DNA from: Micractinium sp. NFX-FRZ
Lineage: Eukaryota; Chlorophyta; Trebouxiophyceae; Chlorellales; Chlorellaceae
Length of the DNA: 64,000 nt
NCBI GenBank assembly: GCA_029339195.1
Contig: JAPTJF010000270.1
Coordinates: 21,002 to 85,001 of the forward strand
Direction of reading: 5' to 3'
Shown here: positions 44,168 through 54,551 of the stretch, piece by piece
How positions within the stretch are numbered: position 1 is the stretch's first letter
How the letters are laid out: each line of letters begins with the position of its first letter
The notes under the pieces: generated by a model
Told to the model about the DNA's origin: nothing
What the model saw: the letters and a program-made list of their open reading frames with translations, nothing else
Databases searched by the model: none
Made by a program: the position numbers and the translations under genes

Positions 44168-45276
44168 AGGCAGCGTGAGCAGTGAGTGGATGATTCGTGG
44201 CCAGTTGATGCTCCCCTGAGTTTTGAAGCAGGGACAGAGGAGTCTGCTTGCTCTTGCTCCGCCGGTGCTGGGGTGAGCGCCATCCGTGCCTCCCCGGCGC
44301 CGCCCTGCCTGCCCGCCCCACCCAGTGCCCGCTGCCCCTCGTGTGCCAGCGCACGCACCTTTGTAGTAGTACCTCTTCAATGTTTCCCAAGTAGCGATTT
44401 CTGTCCCCCCTTCTGCCATCAACGCATGACCCGAATACCTAGTCACGTCGCCGCAGCCTGCCTGCTCCTGCAACCCATATGTGCCCATGAATCCACCTAT
44501 GACTGCCGCCTGTCTGGCCTGTAGCTTTGTAGCCCTGTTTTCGAAGAACTCTTTAAACGCATGCCCCTCCTCTGCCCCTGCCAATCGGAAGCACTACATG
44601 GTTTCAGCGAGCCTGAGAAACTCAGTCCCATGCCAATACATACGACCTGATGCAACCACATCTTTGTAAGAGATGGATGAGACGGGAGTGAGATGGGTAA
44701 CCACTGTGGCTGCACAGTCTGCCAGCCTGGCACGGACGCAGCCGTTTGTGCCCCGCTGTTGCCATCAATGTGACCCCAGACATGCTTGGATTCAAACACG
44801 GCGGTGTGTCGTGACCCCAGGTCTATGCGGCAGACGCTGTGGCAGGCGGGAAGAACGGCCTGGCACACCATATGCTGGCAGTTCAGGCTGCCTACTAGTG
44901 ACGGCAACGCAGCTGGGACTGCCTGTATGGTGCACAAGCTGAGGTGGCAGTTACAGAATCGATACATAGCGCAGGGGGGCCGGGGCACAACGTGTGCATA
45001 GCTCAGGGACGCGAGGACAATGCCGACCTGTGTGTGTCAGTGCCCTCAAAGCCAGAGTATCGCAGACGAAACAAGTAACATGGGTGCAAAGTGTGAATGA
45101 GCGCGCGTGCGCGCCAGAATCTGTACAGGCACACAGAATGCAGTCCAGCAGAGGCGGCGTGCCGCTTTGAGAGGACCACATGCATCGTGGAAATCCGTCA
45201 CAAATGCGCAAGTTCATGCACGTCATGAAATGAGGTCAGGCGGTTAGTCGGATTTTCAAAACTGTTCGGAGCAAGG
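44168..45276. other. Convergent intergenic spacer
   Basis: A lower-GC stretch between the small plastid protein gene and the GT61 gene. TTACA at 44951-44955 (TGTAA on the minus strand) may be the GT61 poly(A) signal. No coding frame with recognisable motifs or splice context is seen. Confidence 0.5.
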
Positions 45277-48200
45277 CTAGACAGCTCTCTGGGCGCTCGA
45301 CAGGGCTGTGGGCTGCACCGCATGCTGCCTCAACCCGGCAGACCGGCGCCAGGCGTACGCCAGCAGGCAGCACAGCGCAGCAAGCAGGGACAGCTGCGAG
45401 GCCCGCTCCCACGACTGCCCCGCATCCGACCTCCAGCCGAGCTGAAGCCCTGGCAGCTGCATAGCACCTGGCTGGCCTCCTGCTCTTGTCCCTGGTGCCA
45501 CCGCTGCTTCTGCTGCCGCTGTTGCAGCCCCCGCCGCTGTCCCCGCCGCTGTTGCTGCCCCCACCGCTGTCCCCGCCGCTGTCGCTGCTGCCACCGTTGC
45601 TGCCTGCGCCTGCGCTGCCGCAAACGCCTCGGCTGCCGCCTGTGCCGCCGCCTGCGCCGCCGCCTGCGCTGCCTCCCTCTCCGCTGCCGCTGCCGCCGCC
45701 GTGCCGACGGCCACCACCTGCTGCTGTGGCCGCCCCTTGGCATGCAGCACCAGCCGGCCTGCCGCGTCCTCTGCCAGCACAGCATAGTGCCTCCCTGCCT
45801 TGCGCTGCTCCAAGTACCTGCCAACATCCCGCCCCGCCGCCGCTATCCGCTGCACCATCTCTTGCAACGCGCCAAAGGGCAGCACCAGGTGGCGGTCCCG
45901 AGCGTATCGTGACAGCATACGCGGCCGCCACGCGCCGGCAGCGCTGTCCGCTGCCTCATATGAGCTGGGCAGCCCGGCCAGAGGGGTCTGCACAGGAGGC
46001 GGGGGGGCGGGGGGGAGAGGCAGGGGTGACGGTGGCGGGAGATTCGTGACGTATGAGCACAGCGCATGTGGCATTTGCCTGCCGGCGTATGCTGCTTGCA
46101 CGCGTCGCACTCCAGGGCGGGCACTGGGCTGCCCCGCCAGGGGGCTGACCCACCCAACCCACAGGTATTCCGTTAATGGCCGGGCTGCATGCGTACGCCC
46201 ACAAGTTCAACTCTCGTCTGGCCCTCCATCTGCAACACCCTGCCCAGCCTCCGCAACATCCATATGGGCACCCATCCTCAGCCTCAACCACTCCCACGCA
46301 AGCTCTCACCTCCACATTCAGGGCATACCAGTGCACGATGTGCCCCTGGTTCTCACCCATCTGCGAAACGGGGGTGGGGCAGGCAGGTTGGGCAGGGAGA
46401 GGAGTGGGCAGTGGATGTGGTTGGGCGGGAGAGGAGTGGGGCAGTGCGTGTGGACTTAACCGGGGGAGTGTTTGGGGGGTGTCGGGCTGGTGCTGGTGCT
46501 GGCATGCCCAGGGCACGGAACCGCCTCTGGGGCTGCGAGTGCCGCATGGCTGGAGTTGCGCGCCTGCCCGTGTGCCACCAAATGAGCCTGCACAATGCCC
46601 ACTCGCCTCGCCCACCACTGCATTTCCCCACTGGACAGCCGGATGCCCACCCCACCTCCCCAGGCGCACCACTGAATAGTACGCGTCCGCCCAGCCCTTG
46701 GAACCAAACTGGTGGGGCCTGCAGGAAGCGCAGGTAGAGGGGCAGCAGCGGGTGTCAGGAGCTGTGGTTGGCTGTGGTTATGTGAACTGTGTCATGCGCC
46801 ACCAACCTATGCTCATTGCGCCAGGCATGGGCTGATCATGCAGAGTGCGATTGGTGCGGGTGCAGGCTGCCAGCCAGCAGGGTCAACAGATAGGCTGCGA
46901 GCCACGCCCCAGAAATTTGCTGCTCCTTCTTCCGCCTGCCCTCCCTGTCCCTGTGTGCTCCCCCACCTGCCGTCGCATCGCTGGCATGCTACAGCACGGG
47001 GGCAAGTTGGGACTTACATGCATGCCTGTCCCGATTTCTTTCTTCCCCTGCCCCGCCCCAGCGCAGCTGCCGCCTCACCTCAGCTCCAGCATGGAAGAGT
47101 TGGGGCGCATGGTCATCCAGTTCATGGCGGCTGCACAACAATGGGAGGGGAGGAAGGGGGCGGGGCCGGATGGAGCAGCTGTGTTTGTTCCCCAACGGGG
47201 AAGAAGGGGCAGGCTGGGGGATGACAGGGCAGGTGCAAGTGTAAGGCAGCGCAGGTATGTGTCCGTATGTGCCGTGGTTGCTCAGATGGGCCTCGACTTA
47301 GCCGCATGCAACCGCGCCACCGCTGCCCGCCACCACCTCCCATGCCCCGCCTCTCCAACCACCAGCCAGCCGGCCGGCCAGCCAGGCAGTCGGAGAGCCC
47401 TTGCCGCACAGCAGCCTTCACGTCCCACCTGCCCCGTGCACCACGACCAGCACATCGGCGCTGCGCAGCGCTGCCACGTCGCCGGCGGTGCCGCCCCCAA
47501 AGCTGGCGGCCCTGCGGCGTGAGGGAGGCATGGGAGGGAGGCATGGAGAGGGGCAGGTCCCGGCCCTCCACCCAAAAAGCAAAACTAGAAGTTTCCAGTG
47601 CCCCGCAGTCGAGCAATGCTGTGCAACTGGCCGCCTGCTGTGCCTGCTTGTCTGCCTGCCTTCGAAACCGCCACATGTTCCGCCTTTCTCCGCCCTGTCC
47701 TGCCCCACCTGCACTGCACGTGCTTGACGGGCGACGCCGCCTCCAGGCGCCAGCCAGCGTCCCCCGCATTGCACCGCTCCACCAGCTGAGCAGCATTCAG
47801 GATGCTCCTTACTGGCCCGGTGCGGGCCTCCACCAACACCTGTGAGCAAGGAGGTGGCGGGAGGTCAGGAGGGAGGGAGGGAGGGCAGGCAGTGACCAGG
47901 AGGGAGGGCAGGCAGGAACCGTGGTCGAGGCAGGCGACGCTGCCAGGCAGGAAGACAGTGCAGGGCTGGGCAGGGCTGGGCAGCGCTGGGCATGCAGGCG
48001 GGGAGAAAAGGCCAGGCTTGCCTTTGCAGCCCACACAGTGCGACATGGGAGCAAGAGCACGGGCGCACTGACGATGCACACATGCGGCCGAGCCACCAAT
48101 GCAGCACACAAACCTTGGCACGCTACCCACGCAGGTGCACAGGCACCCCAGCACCCATCCGCACCCACCCCTCCAGCCTATGCAGCCCACCCAGGGACCC

Positions 48201-50326
48201 ACCTTGAGCACTTCAGCCCCGGGATCAAACCCCAGCGGGTTGGGCGGCTGCTGCTGCTCGTAGTACGCCCCAATCGCCTGCCCCGCGCCGGAGATGCCCG
48301 GGCGCCACGCTGCCTCAAAGGCACACAGGTAGGCGCGCTCGAAGCAGCGCTCGCGGCTGGCGCCGGCAGGGGGGCGCTGCGAGAACTGCGGGGCCATGTG
48401 TGGGGAGGGGGAACGTACATAGGTGTGCTTGAGCGGCCAGAGGAGTTGTTGTTCGCATGCTCGAAGCAGCGCTGGTGCCGGCAGGGGGCGCTGCGAGAGC
48501 TGTTAGGCCCGGACCCTGTCTAGCGAGGCGCGGCAGTGTGGGCAGGCGGAGCGGGCACGGGAGGTGGTTGGTGGCAGCTTGGGCATGCCGGAGGCTTGCC
48601 GGCACCGGCGACCAGCCCAGCCATCCAGCCCCAGAGCGTCGATCACAGCCTGCCTTGGGGCGGGACCCTTTGCCGGCGGCAGCTCTGGGGCCTCCACCGC
48701 CACGCCTACCCTCGCCTACCGCTGGCGCCTCCCTCGTGCGCCCACCTCAGAAAAGGAGACCACCTCGTGAGGGGTGAAGGGCTTCAGCAGGCCAGGGGCA
48801 AAGGGCGGAGCACGCTCGCCTGCAGGGGAGGGTGCCAAGCGGGCGCTGGCCACGCTGTGGTGGGCATCATGTGGATGCTTACGGCTGCCCTGCCGCCATG
48901 GCTGCTGCTGCACCAGGCATGCCGCCCCGTCCACCGTCATACCCACTACACCATCCAAGTAATCTCGGCTCGGCAGCGACTCAATCACTGCTGCCCCACC
49001 CGGCCAGCAGCACACCCCACCCACCGGCGGGAGTGCCCAGCACGAGCCTGCTGTGGTTGCTCAGCGCGCCGTCCCGCTGCAGCGCCCACACGCGGGGCGG
49101 GACGCGCAGGAAGAACTCCGCATAGTTGTGCACCCACTTGGTCCTGCGCCAGCCAACAGAAACACATGATTGGGGCGGCGGGACAGCACCTGTTGCGGTC
49201 GCTTGCAAGGGTAATATACAACTCTGCGCATTCATGCACCCACGCACTGCTGCCGCGTAGGACCCGAGAACTCAAGGTCCTTGGTGTCCCCGGCGCCCCC
49301 AGCCTCCCACCCCGCCTCAGGCTCACCACATGACCACCGGCACGGTGCATGCTGAGAAGCGGGGGGCCTGGGTGTCGGGGGCGCCCTCCAGGCGGGAGGC
49401 GGGGCGCACCTGGGCACACAGGGGAGGCAAGGGGCTGCCGCATGCTGTGACGGGGGGGCGTCGACCATTGTAGAGAGGAGGCAAAGGCACTTCCCTTCTG
49501 CAATGCTCCGCTGAAGGTGGAGCCCTCCCAGGGGTGGCTCCCTGTGTGCGTGCCTTGGCTGGCCAGTGCACCATGCACTGGGAAGATGAAGATGGGGCGT
49601 GCACACCTCCAGCGGGGCGTAAGCGGCCCAGGCCCTCTGCCCATATGCATCCCCATTCATGCCTTCTGTGCCTGCACAGGGCGCAGGCGGGGGCGCCAAA
49701 ATTGGAGGACAGCCCGGGAAGGGCGCAAGGCTGGCGTGTGTGTTGTGTGGTCAAGAGGGACAGTGTGCTCCCCACCACGTGCATGCAGCTGCCAGCGGCA
49801 CAACAGCACAACAGCCACCCTCCCCAGCAGCGCACCTCCCGCCCAGATGTACTCGAGGCCGGTGATGTCGAGGCGGGGGAGGGGGCTGGACGTGATGTTG
49901 GCGGGGCTGTGGGCGGGGTCAAATGAAATGACCACACCCTGCAGGCAAATGCAACCCGGGGGGGGGGGGGGGTGAGGTCATCCACAAGTGGGCGGCCGGA
50001 CTCGGGCCGCGCAACGCCCGTGCGAGCGGTGGCGGCAGGCGCCGAGCAGCGGCCCAGACAGAGCGGCAGCAAACCCCAGGCAGCGCCCGCCCTATCTGCA
50101 CCACCACCCACATATGTGCACGAACCTGATCGAAGCACACACGCCGATACTCGACGCATCTCTGCCCTGCCTGGGCGTTCTTTGTTGGCTCGGTTGGCAT
50201 CACCGCGTTATGCGCGAGGTCCAGACCACGCTCTGCGTACTTCCCTTCACCCATGACAGCAGCACAGCAGGCTGCGAGCAGCACCAGCCGGAGCACAAGG
50301 AGCCCCACGCGCCGCGCGGCCTCCAT
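45277..50326 (-). CDS. GT61 family glycosyltransferase (DUF563)
   Basis: About 12 exons on the minus strand. The ATG at 50326 opens a signal peptide or anchor (RRVGLLVLRLVLLAACCAAV). Then CVEYRRVCFDQ joined to GVVISFDPAHSPANI, then FSACTVPVVMW joined to TKWVHNYAEFFLRVPP and VWALQRDGALSNHSRLVLG. Later come FTPHEVVSFSEVG and RERCFERAYLCAFEAAWRPG. The family signature is SADVLVVVHGAG joined to NAMNWMTMRPNSSMLELR, then PHQFGSKGWADAYYSVVRL; GT61 proteins carry GAHGAGLTN-FLRPG-V-E at this point. In plants the family adds xylose or arabinose to xylan or N-glycans, and in animals GlcNAc to EGF domains; the substrate here is unknown. The last exon is unusual: a roughly 100-residue Ala/Gln/Thr/Gly repeat region and a second hydrophobic segment (LSLLAALCCLLAYAW) before the stop at 45277. 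Confidence 0.85.
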
Positions 50327-51658
50327 TTCGACTTGGCGCATGCATGCGGGTGCATGGTATGGTGCAGGCTGCAATGATGAAGTAGCGTCAAGCTATTGTG
50401 CCCGAAAAGGCCAACTGCACTGCACAGCGCGCTTAGCGGGCGGCGCACTGCGTAGGCAGCGCGCCGCCGCCGCTGCAGGCTTGCGCCAACTTGACGGTTT
50501 GATGCTCAGTGTGAAAAGCGTGCATACCTCGCATACATACATCCGTTTCATGGGAAGTTGGCCTCCCTCACACTGTTGCTGCAAACTGTTCTTGCCGAGG
50601 GCCAGGCGCATTGCTGCCGCTCCTGCAGACGCTCACGCAGGCTGGCAGTGAAGTACATCTGCCCTTTTGAGAACCAAAGGCCTCCCGAGCATACCCGCAC
50701 TGTGTGCACATTGAACTACACCCTAAGTGGACCGGCCTCCCCTTGGGTCATGCAAGGTGCCTGCTGTCGCCAGGCCACCCACTCGCTCCAGGGTGCGCTC
50801 GGCCGCTGCAAACGGGTTTTCAGTTCACTCTAGGTAGCCACAGGTGACGAAGTTCGAGTTGCAGTTGAATTGTCTTGTAAAAGTATGCACTGTAGTGTGC
50901 TAGTTGTATGAGGACGCCTGGGGGCAAGCGCTGGCAAGGCCATCATTCGCGGAATGCGGTACTGGCGGTACCACACTGTGAGCGCCTCGCCGTTGGTGGG
51001 GAGCCTAGGCGGCACCAGGCCTGGGCACCAGGGAGGCCCTGGGGCCTACACGAGGCTTTAAATTGGCCTCCATTTGAATTCCCAGGCCTTCAGGGGGCTT
51101 GCAGTAGGCCTGTGCACCACTGCTGCGCCCAGGGAGGGGCTAGAGGAACCAACAGCAGCTCCTGCCCCTGAGCCCCTCCCTTTCTCTTGCTGCTGCCGCT
51201 ACGCCGCAGCAAGCACCCACAGGCGGCTCAACACCCCTCAGCAACCAATACACCTCTCCCAGTTGCTCTGCTGAAGTTGGTCCCGTTTTCAGATGATGCG
51301 GTTACAATTCCCCGCGGGGCCAGCTGGACGGGTAGAGGCGGCGCTGAGAACATGACGTGTGGGATGCGCACATTGTGGGATGCGCACATTGTGGGATGCG
51401 CACATTGTGGGATGCGCACATTGTGGGATGCGCCGCTGGGCAGCGTGCACTGGCAGACGCTGCGCTAGAAGGCGCAGAGTGTGTGGGGGGAGAAATCAGC
51501 TACACAGAGAAAGCAAGCATCTTGTTGTGTGTGGCAGCTGGTGCTGCATTATTCACGCGGCTGCGCAGAGTCGTGGGACCAGCACAGCATTGGCGAGGCG
51601 AGGCGGTGGCAGCCTTGCCGCCGCACGGCAAAGGGGCGCCGGTCAAAGGAGCTGCCTC
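50327..51658. other. Spacer between GT61 and the Pro/Gln-rich gene
   Basis: Both neighbours are on the minus strand, so the left part holds the GT61 promoter. TTACA at 51302-51306 (TGTAA on the minus strand), about 355 bp past the Pro/Gln-rich gene's stop, is a possible poly(A) signal. Apart from the minisatellite at 51359-51434 nothing is recognised. Confidence 0.5.
51359..51434. repeat. 16-bp minisatellite, 4 full units plus a partial
   Basis: GTGGGATGCGCACATT is repeated perfectly four times and followed by most of a fifth unit. Each unit contains the palindrome TGCGCA. It probably lies in the 3' region of the Pro/Gln-rich gene. Confidence 0.92.
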
Positions 51659-54283
51659 TCACTGTACGCCCCCGCCCATGCCGCCAGCAGCTCCCCCCTG
51701 CACCTCCTCCTGCAGCATCCTGACCGCCGTCTCCAGCCCGCCGTCACCCTCGCTGGCGCTGCTGCTGCTGGCGGCCGCGGCGGCCGGCGCGCTGCCGCGG
51801 GCGCCACGCACGCCGGCACCGCCACCGCCAGCACCCACGTGGGCCGCATCCTCCGGATAGGCCCGGTAATCGTCGTCTAGGCGGCGCGTGATGCCGGGCG
51901 GGCCGCCCCTGCGCGGCCCCTGGCCCAGGCCGTGCTGCTGCTGGAAGGGCTGGCCCTGGTGGGGGTGCTGGTAGGGCACGTGGCCCGGGCGGCCGCCGGG
52001 GCGCGCGCCCCGTCCGCCCTGCTGGCTGCCTGCGCCGGGCCCGCCAGCCGGGCGGTTCCTGAGCGGCTCATATGGGCGGCCCCTGTCTTGGCGCTGCTTG
52101 TACCGCTGCTGCTGCTGCTGCTGCTGTGGCTCAGCCTGGCCCTCCTGCACCCCGGCGTGATGCTCATATTGAGACTGCTGTGACGGCAGCGGTGCCCGCC
52201 CGCCTGCCGCGCCGCCGCCGCTGCCGCCCTGCGGCTGGTGCTGCTGCTTCAGCTGCTCCGCCGCTTCCTGCTTGGCGCGCAGCTTCAGCTGCTTCAACTG
52301 CTTCTTAGACATCTTGCGGGGCGGGGCATTGTCCTGCTGCTGCTCCTGCTGGGGCTGCTGCTGGGGCTGCTGAGGTGGCGGCGGCGGCGCTGGGTACCGC
52401 TGCTGGTGGTACTGCTGTTGGTGCGGATGGGGGTGCTGCGGCTGCTGCTGCGGGGCGCCGTACCCATGCGCCGCCTGCCCCTCCTCCTGCTCCCCCTCCT
52501 CCTCCTCGACGCCGCCGCCGTACGCCTCCCCCTCCCCGCCGTTCTGCATCCCCTCGTCACCTTCCTCCTCATACTCCTCCCCTTCTTCATATCCCTCCTG
52601 CTGCTCCTCATACTCCTGACCCTCCTCCACTCCGCCCTCCTCCTCCTCCTCCTCCTCCTCCACCTGCTGCTGCTGCGCCTGCTGCTGGGCCTGCTGCTGG
52701 GCCTGCTGCTGCGCCTGCCCCCACTCGCTGCCGCCGTCGCCCAGCCCGCTGGACAGGCGCTGCTGATGTGGCGCCGGCGGCCAGCCTCCCGCCAGGCCGG
52801 GGCCCGGCGGCGGCTGCCAGGTGCCTGCCGGGGGACGGTCGGGAGCAAAGTGCTGCTGCAGCTGCTGGAAGCCGCCAGGCTGCTGCTGCTGCGGCGGCGG
52901 CGGTGCCATGCCTGGCGGGAGCATCATGCCCTGCCCAGGCGGCGCCATCTGCTGCTGGTGCTGCTGGTGCTGCGGGGGCGGCGGCCCGTACAGGCCCATC
53001 GGCTGCTGCTGCACAAACTGCCAGCGCGGCGGCTGGCCCCCCGGCGCTGCCATGGGCTGCCACTGCATGGCGCCCGGAGGCGGCGGCGGCGGCCCACCCC
53101 CGCCCATCATCGAGCCAGGCGGGCTGCCCGGCTGCTGCTGGTGGTCGGGCGCACCCGGCTGCTGCTGTCTGGGCGGAGGGCCCATGCCCATTGGGCCGGG
53201 CCCAGCCACCAGGAAGGGAGGGAAGGGCTGCGGCATGAACTGGCCGCCCTGGACTGCGCCGGGTGGCCCTGCCTGCTGCTGCGGCTGGCCTGCCGGCGGG
53301 CCCTGCTGGCCGGGGCCGGGTGCTGGCATGGCATAGGGGTGTAGCAGCACGGGGGTGCGCGGCGCGTGCTGCTGCACCTGCTGTGCTGCCTGCAGCATGG
53401 CGGCGTGCAGGTTGTCCCGCTCTGCAGTGGCCGCCTGCACCCGCAGCAGCAGCTGCTGCCGCGTGTCCTCCCCCTCGACCACGTTTGCCGCCAGCTGCTC
53501 CTTCAGCACCGCCACCTGCTCCTCCAATGAAGCACACCGCTGCTCTGCTGCCGCCTCTGCCTCTGCAGCAGCACGCTCGCGCTGCGCCAGCTGTGCCACC
53601 TGGCGCTGAAGCCGCTGCGCCTCCTTGTCGGCGGCGCGCTGCCTGCAATACGGCGGGAGAACGGGGGTGCAGGAGGCAGCGGTTACTGGCATGCAGGCAG
53701 TAGGTCAATGCACAGGTGGGGGGATGGCTGTGAAGCAGGGAGAGGCCCCTGGGGGGTGCGGCAGGCTGGAGCCTTGCCTTGCAGCAGGCGGGAAATGCAA
53801 CAGCAAGGGTGTGGCCGACGGTGCGGCAGCTGCGCGCAGCAATTCCAGATGCTGATGCGAGCGGGCGTCAAACAGCGGCATGCATGACGATCAGAGACAG
53901 GCTTAAGTCAGGGTCAGACAGGCAATCACCACACAGTCAACACAGGCAGGCAGCGGCGCAGGCGGCGGCGCACCGCTGCTGCAGCTTGGCCTCGCGCTCC
54001 GCCAGGCTGCTCTCCCGCTCCGTCAGGGACTGGTCCACGGAAGACAGGGTGGCCTCGCGGGCCGACACCTCCTGCAGCCTGCAGAGGGAGAGGGAAGCGC
54101 AGTGGCCGGCGGCGGTCAGCGGGCTGTGATGGGAGCCAATGGCGGCTGACGCGGCGTGATCGGGGTTGGGTAGGTACCTAGAGCGCCCAGCAGCCCACCC
54201 TGCTCGCCCCAGGGCCCCCGCTACACGCACCTGCCATTGAGCAAGGCCTGCAGACTCGCCCACGCCTGCTGGAGGTCCTCCAT
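51659..54283 (-). CDS. Pro/Gln-rich low-complexity protein with N-terminal coiled coil
   Basis: Three exons on the minus strand: about 54283-54231 (MEDLQQAWASLQALLNG), about 54079-53974 (REATLSSVDQSLTERESSLA and on) and 53643-51659. The first roughly 120 residues form a heptad-like coiled coil rich in Ala, Glu, Gln and Arg. The rest is low complexity: Pro/Gln/Gly/Met-rich to about 52750, a run of Gln/Ala, an acidic Glu/Tyr tract at about 52660-52490, a basic MSKKQLKQLKLRAKQEA motif, and an Arg/Gly-rich region near the C terminus (GGRGARPGGRPGH). The make-up resembles RNA-binding or condensate-forming proteins, but no globular domain is visible, so no function is assigned. It is divergent from Ku70 with 268 bp between starts. 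Confidence 0.75.
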
Positions 54284-54551
54284 GCCTGCCGCAGTTGGGC
54301 AACGTCCCAATTGGATGCGCACTGCAATGAATGCAGGCACGAAGAAGCGCAGCGACCTGGTGCCGCGCAGCAGGCGCGCCAGCAGAGGGCCTGCGCTCAC
54401 TACGGCGGTTCAGCGGACAATCACCGCGCGGCTACGCATCTATATACCTTGCTGTCCACCTTGATCACACTCTGAAACCACACCGACACAGAGCGCCACC
54501 GAAAAGCGATCTCAGCGCTTACAGACACCCAAGGAGTGGAGCGGGGGCCTG
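54284..54551. promoter_or_regulatory. Shared divergent promoter region of Ku70 and the Pro/Gln-rich gene
   Basis: 268 bp separate the two start codons. A TATATA at about 54441-54446 lies roughly 105 bp before the Ku70 ATG and is the only TATA-like element seen. Confidence 0.5.

Noticed and set aside
51359..51434. Possible CRISPR array
   Set aside because: Units are directly adjacent with no spacers, and the genome is eukaryotic.
52238..53344. Long plus-strand open frame rich in Leu, opposite the Pro/Gln-rich gene
   Set aside because: It is the antisense of CAG-type Gln codons, which read as Leu (CTG) on the other strand; no start context, splice logic or motif supports it.
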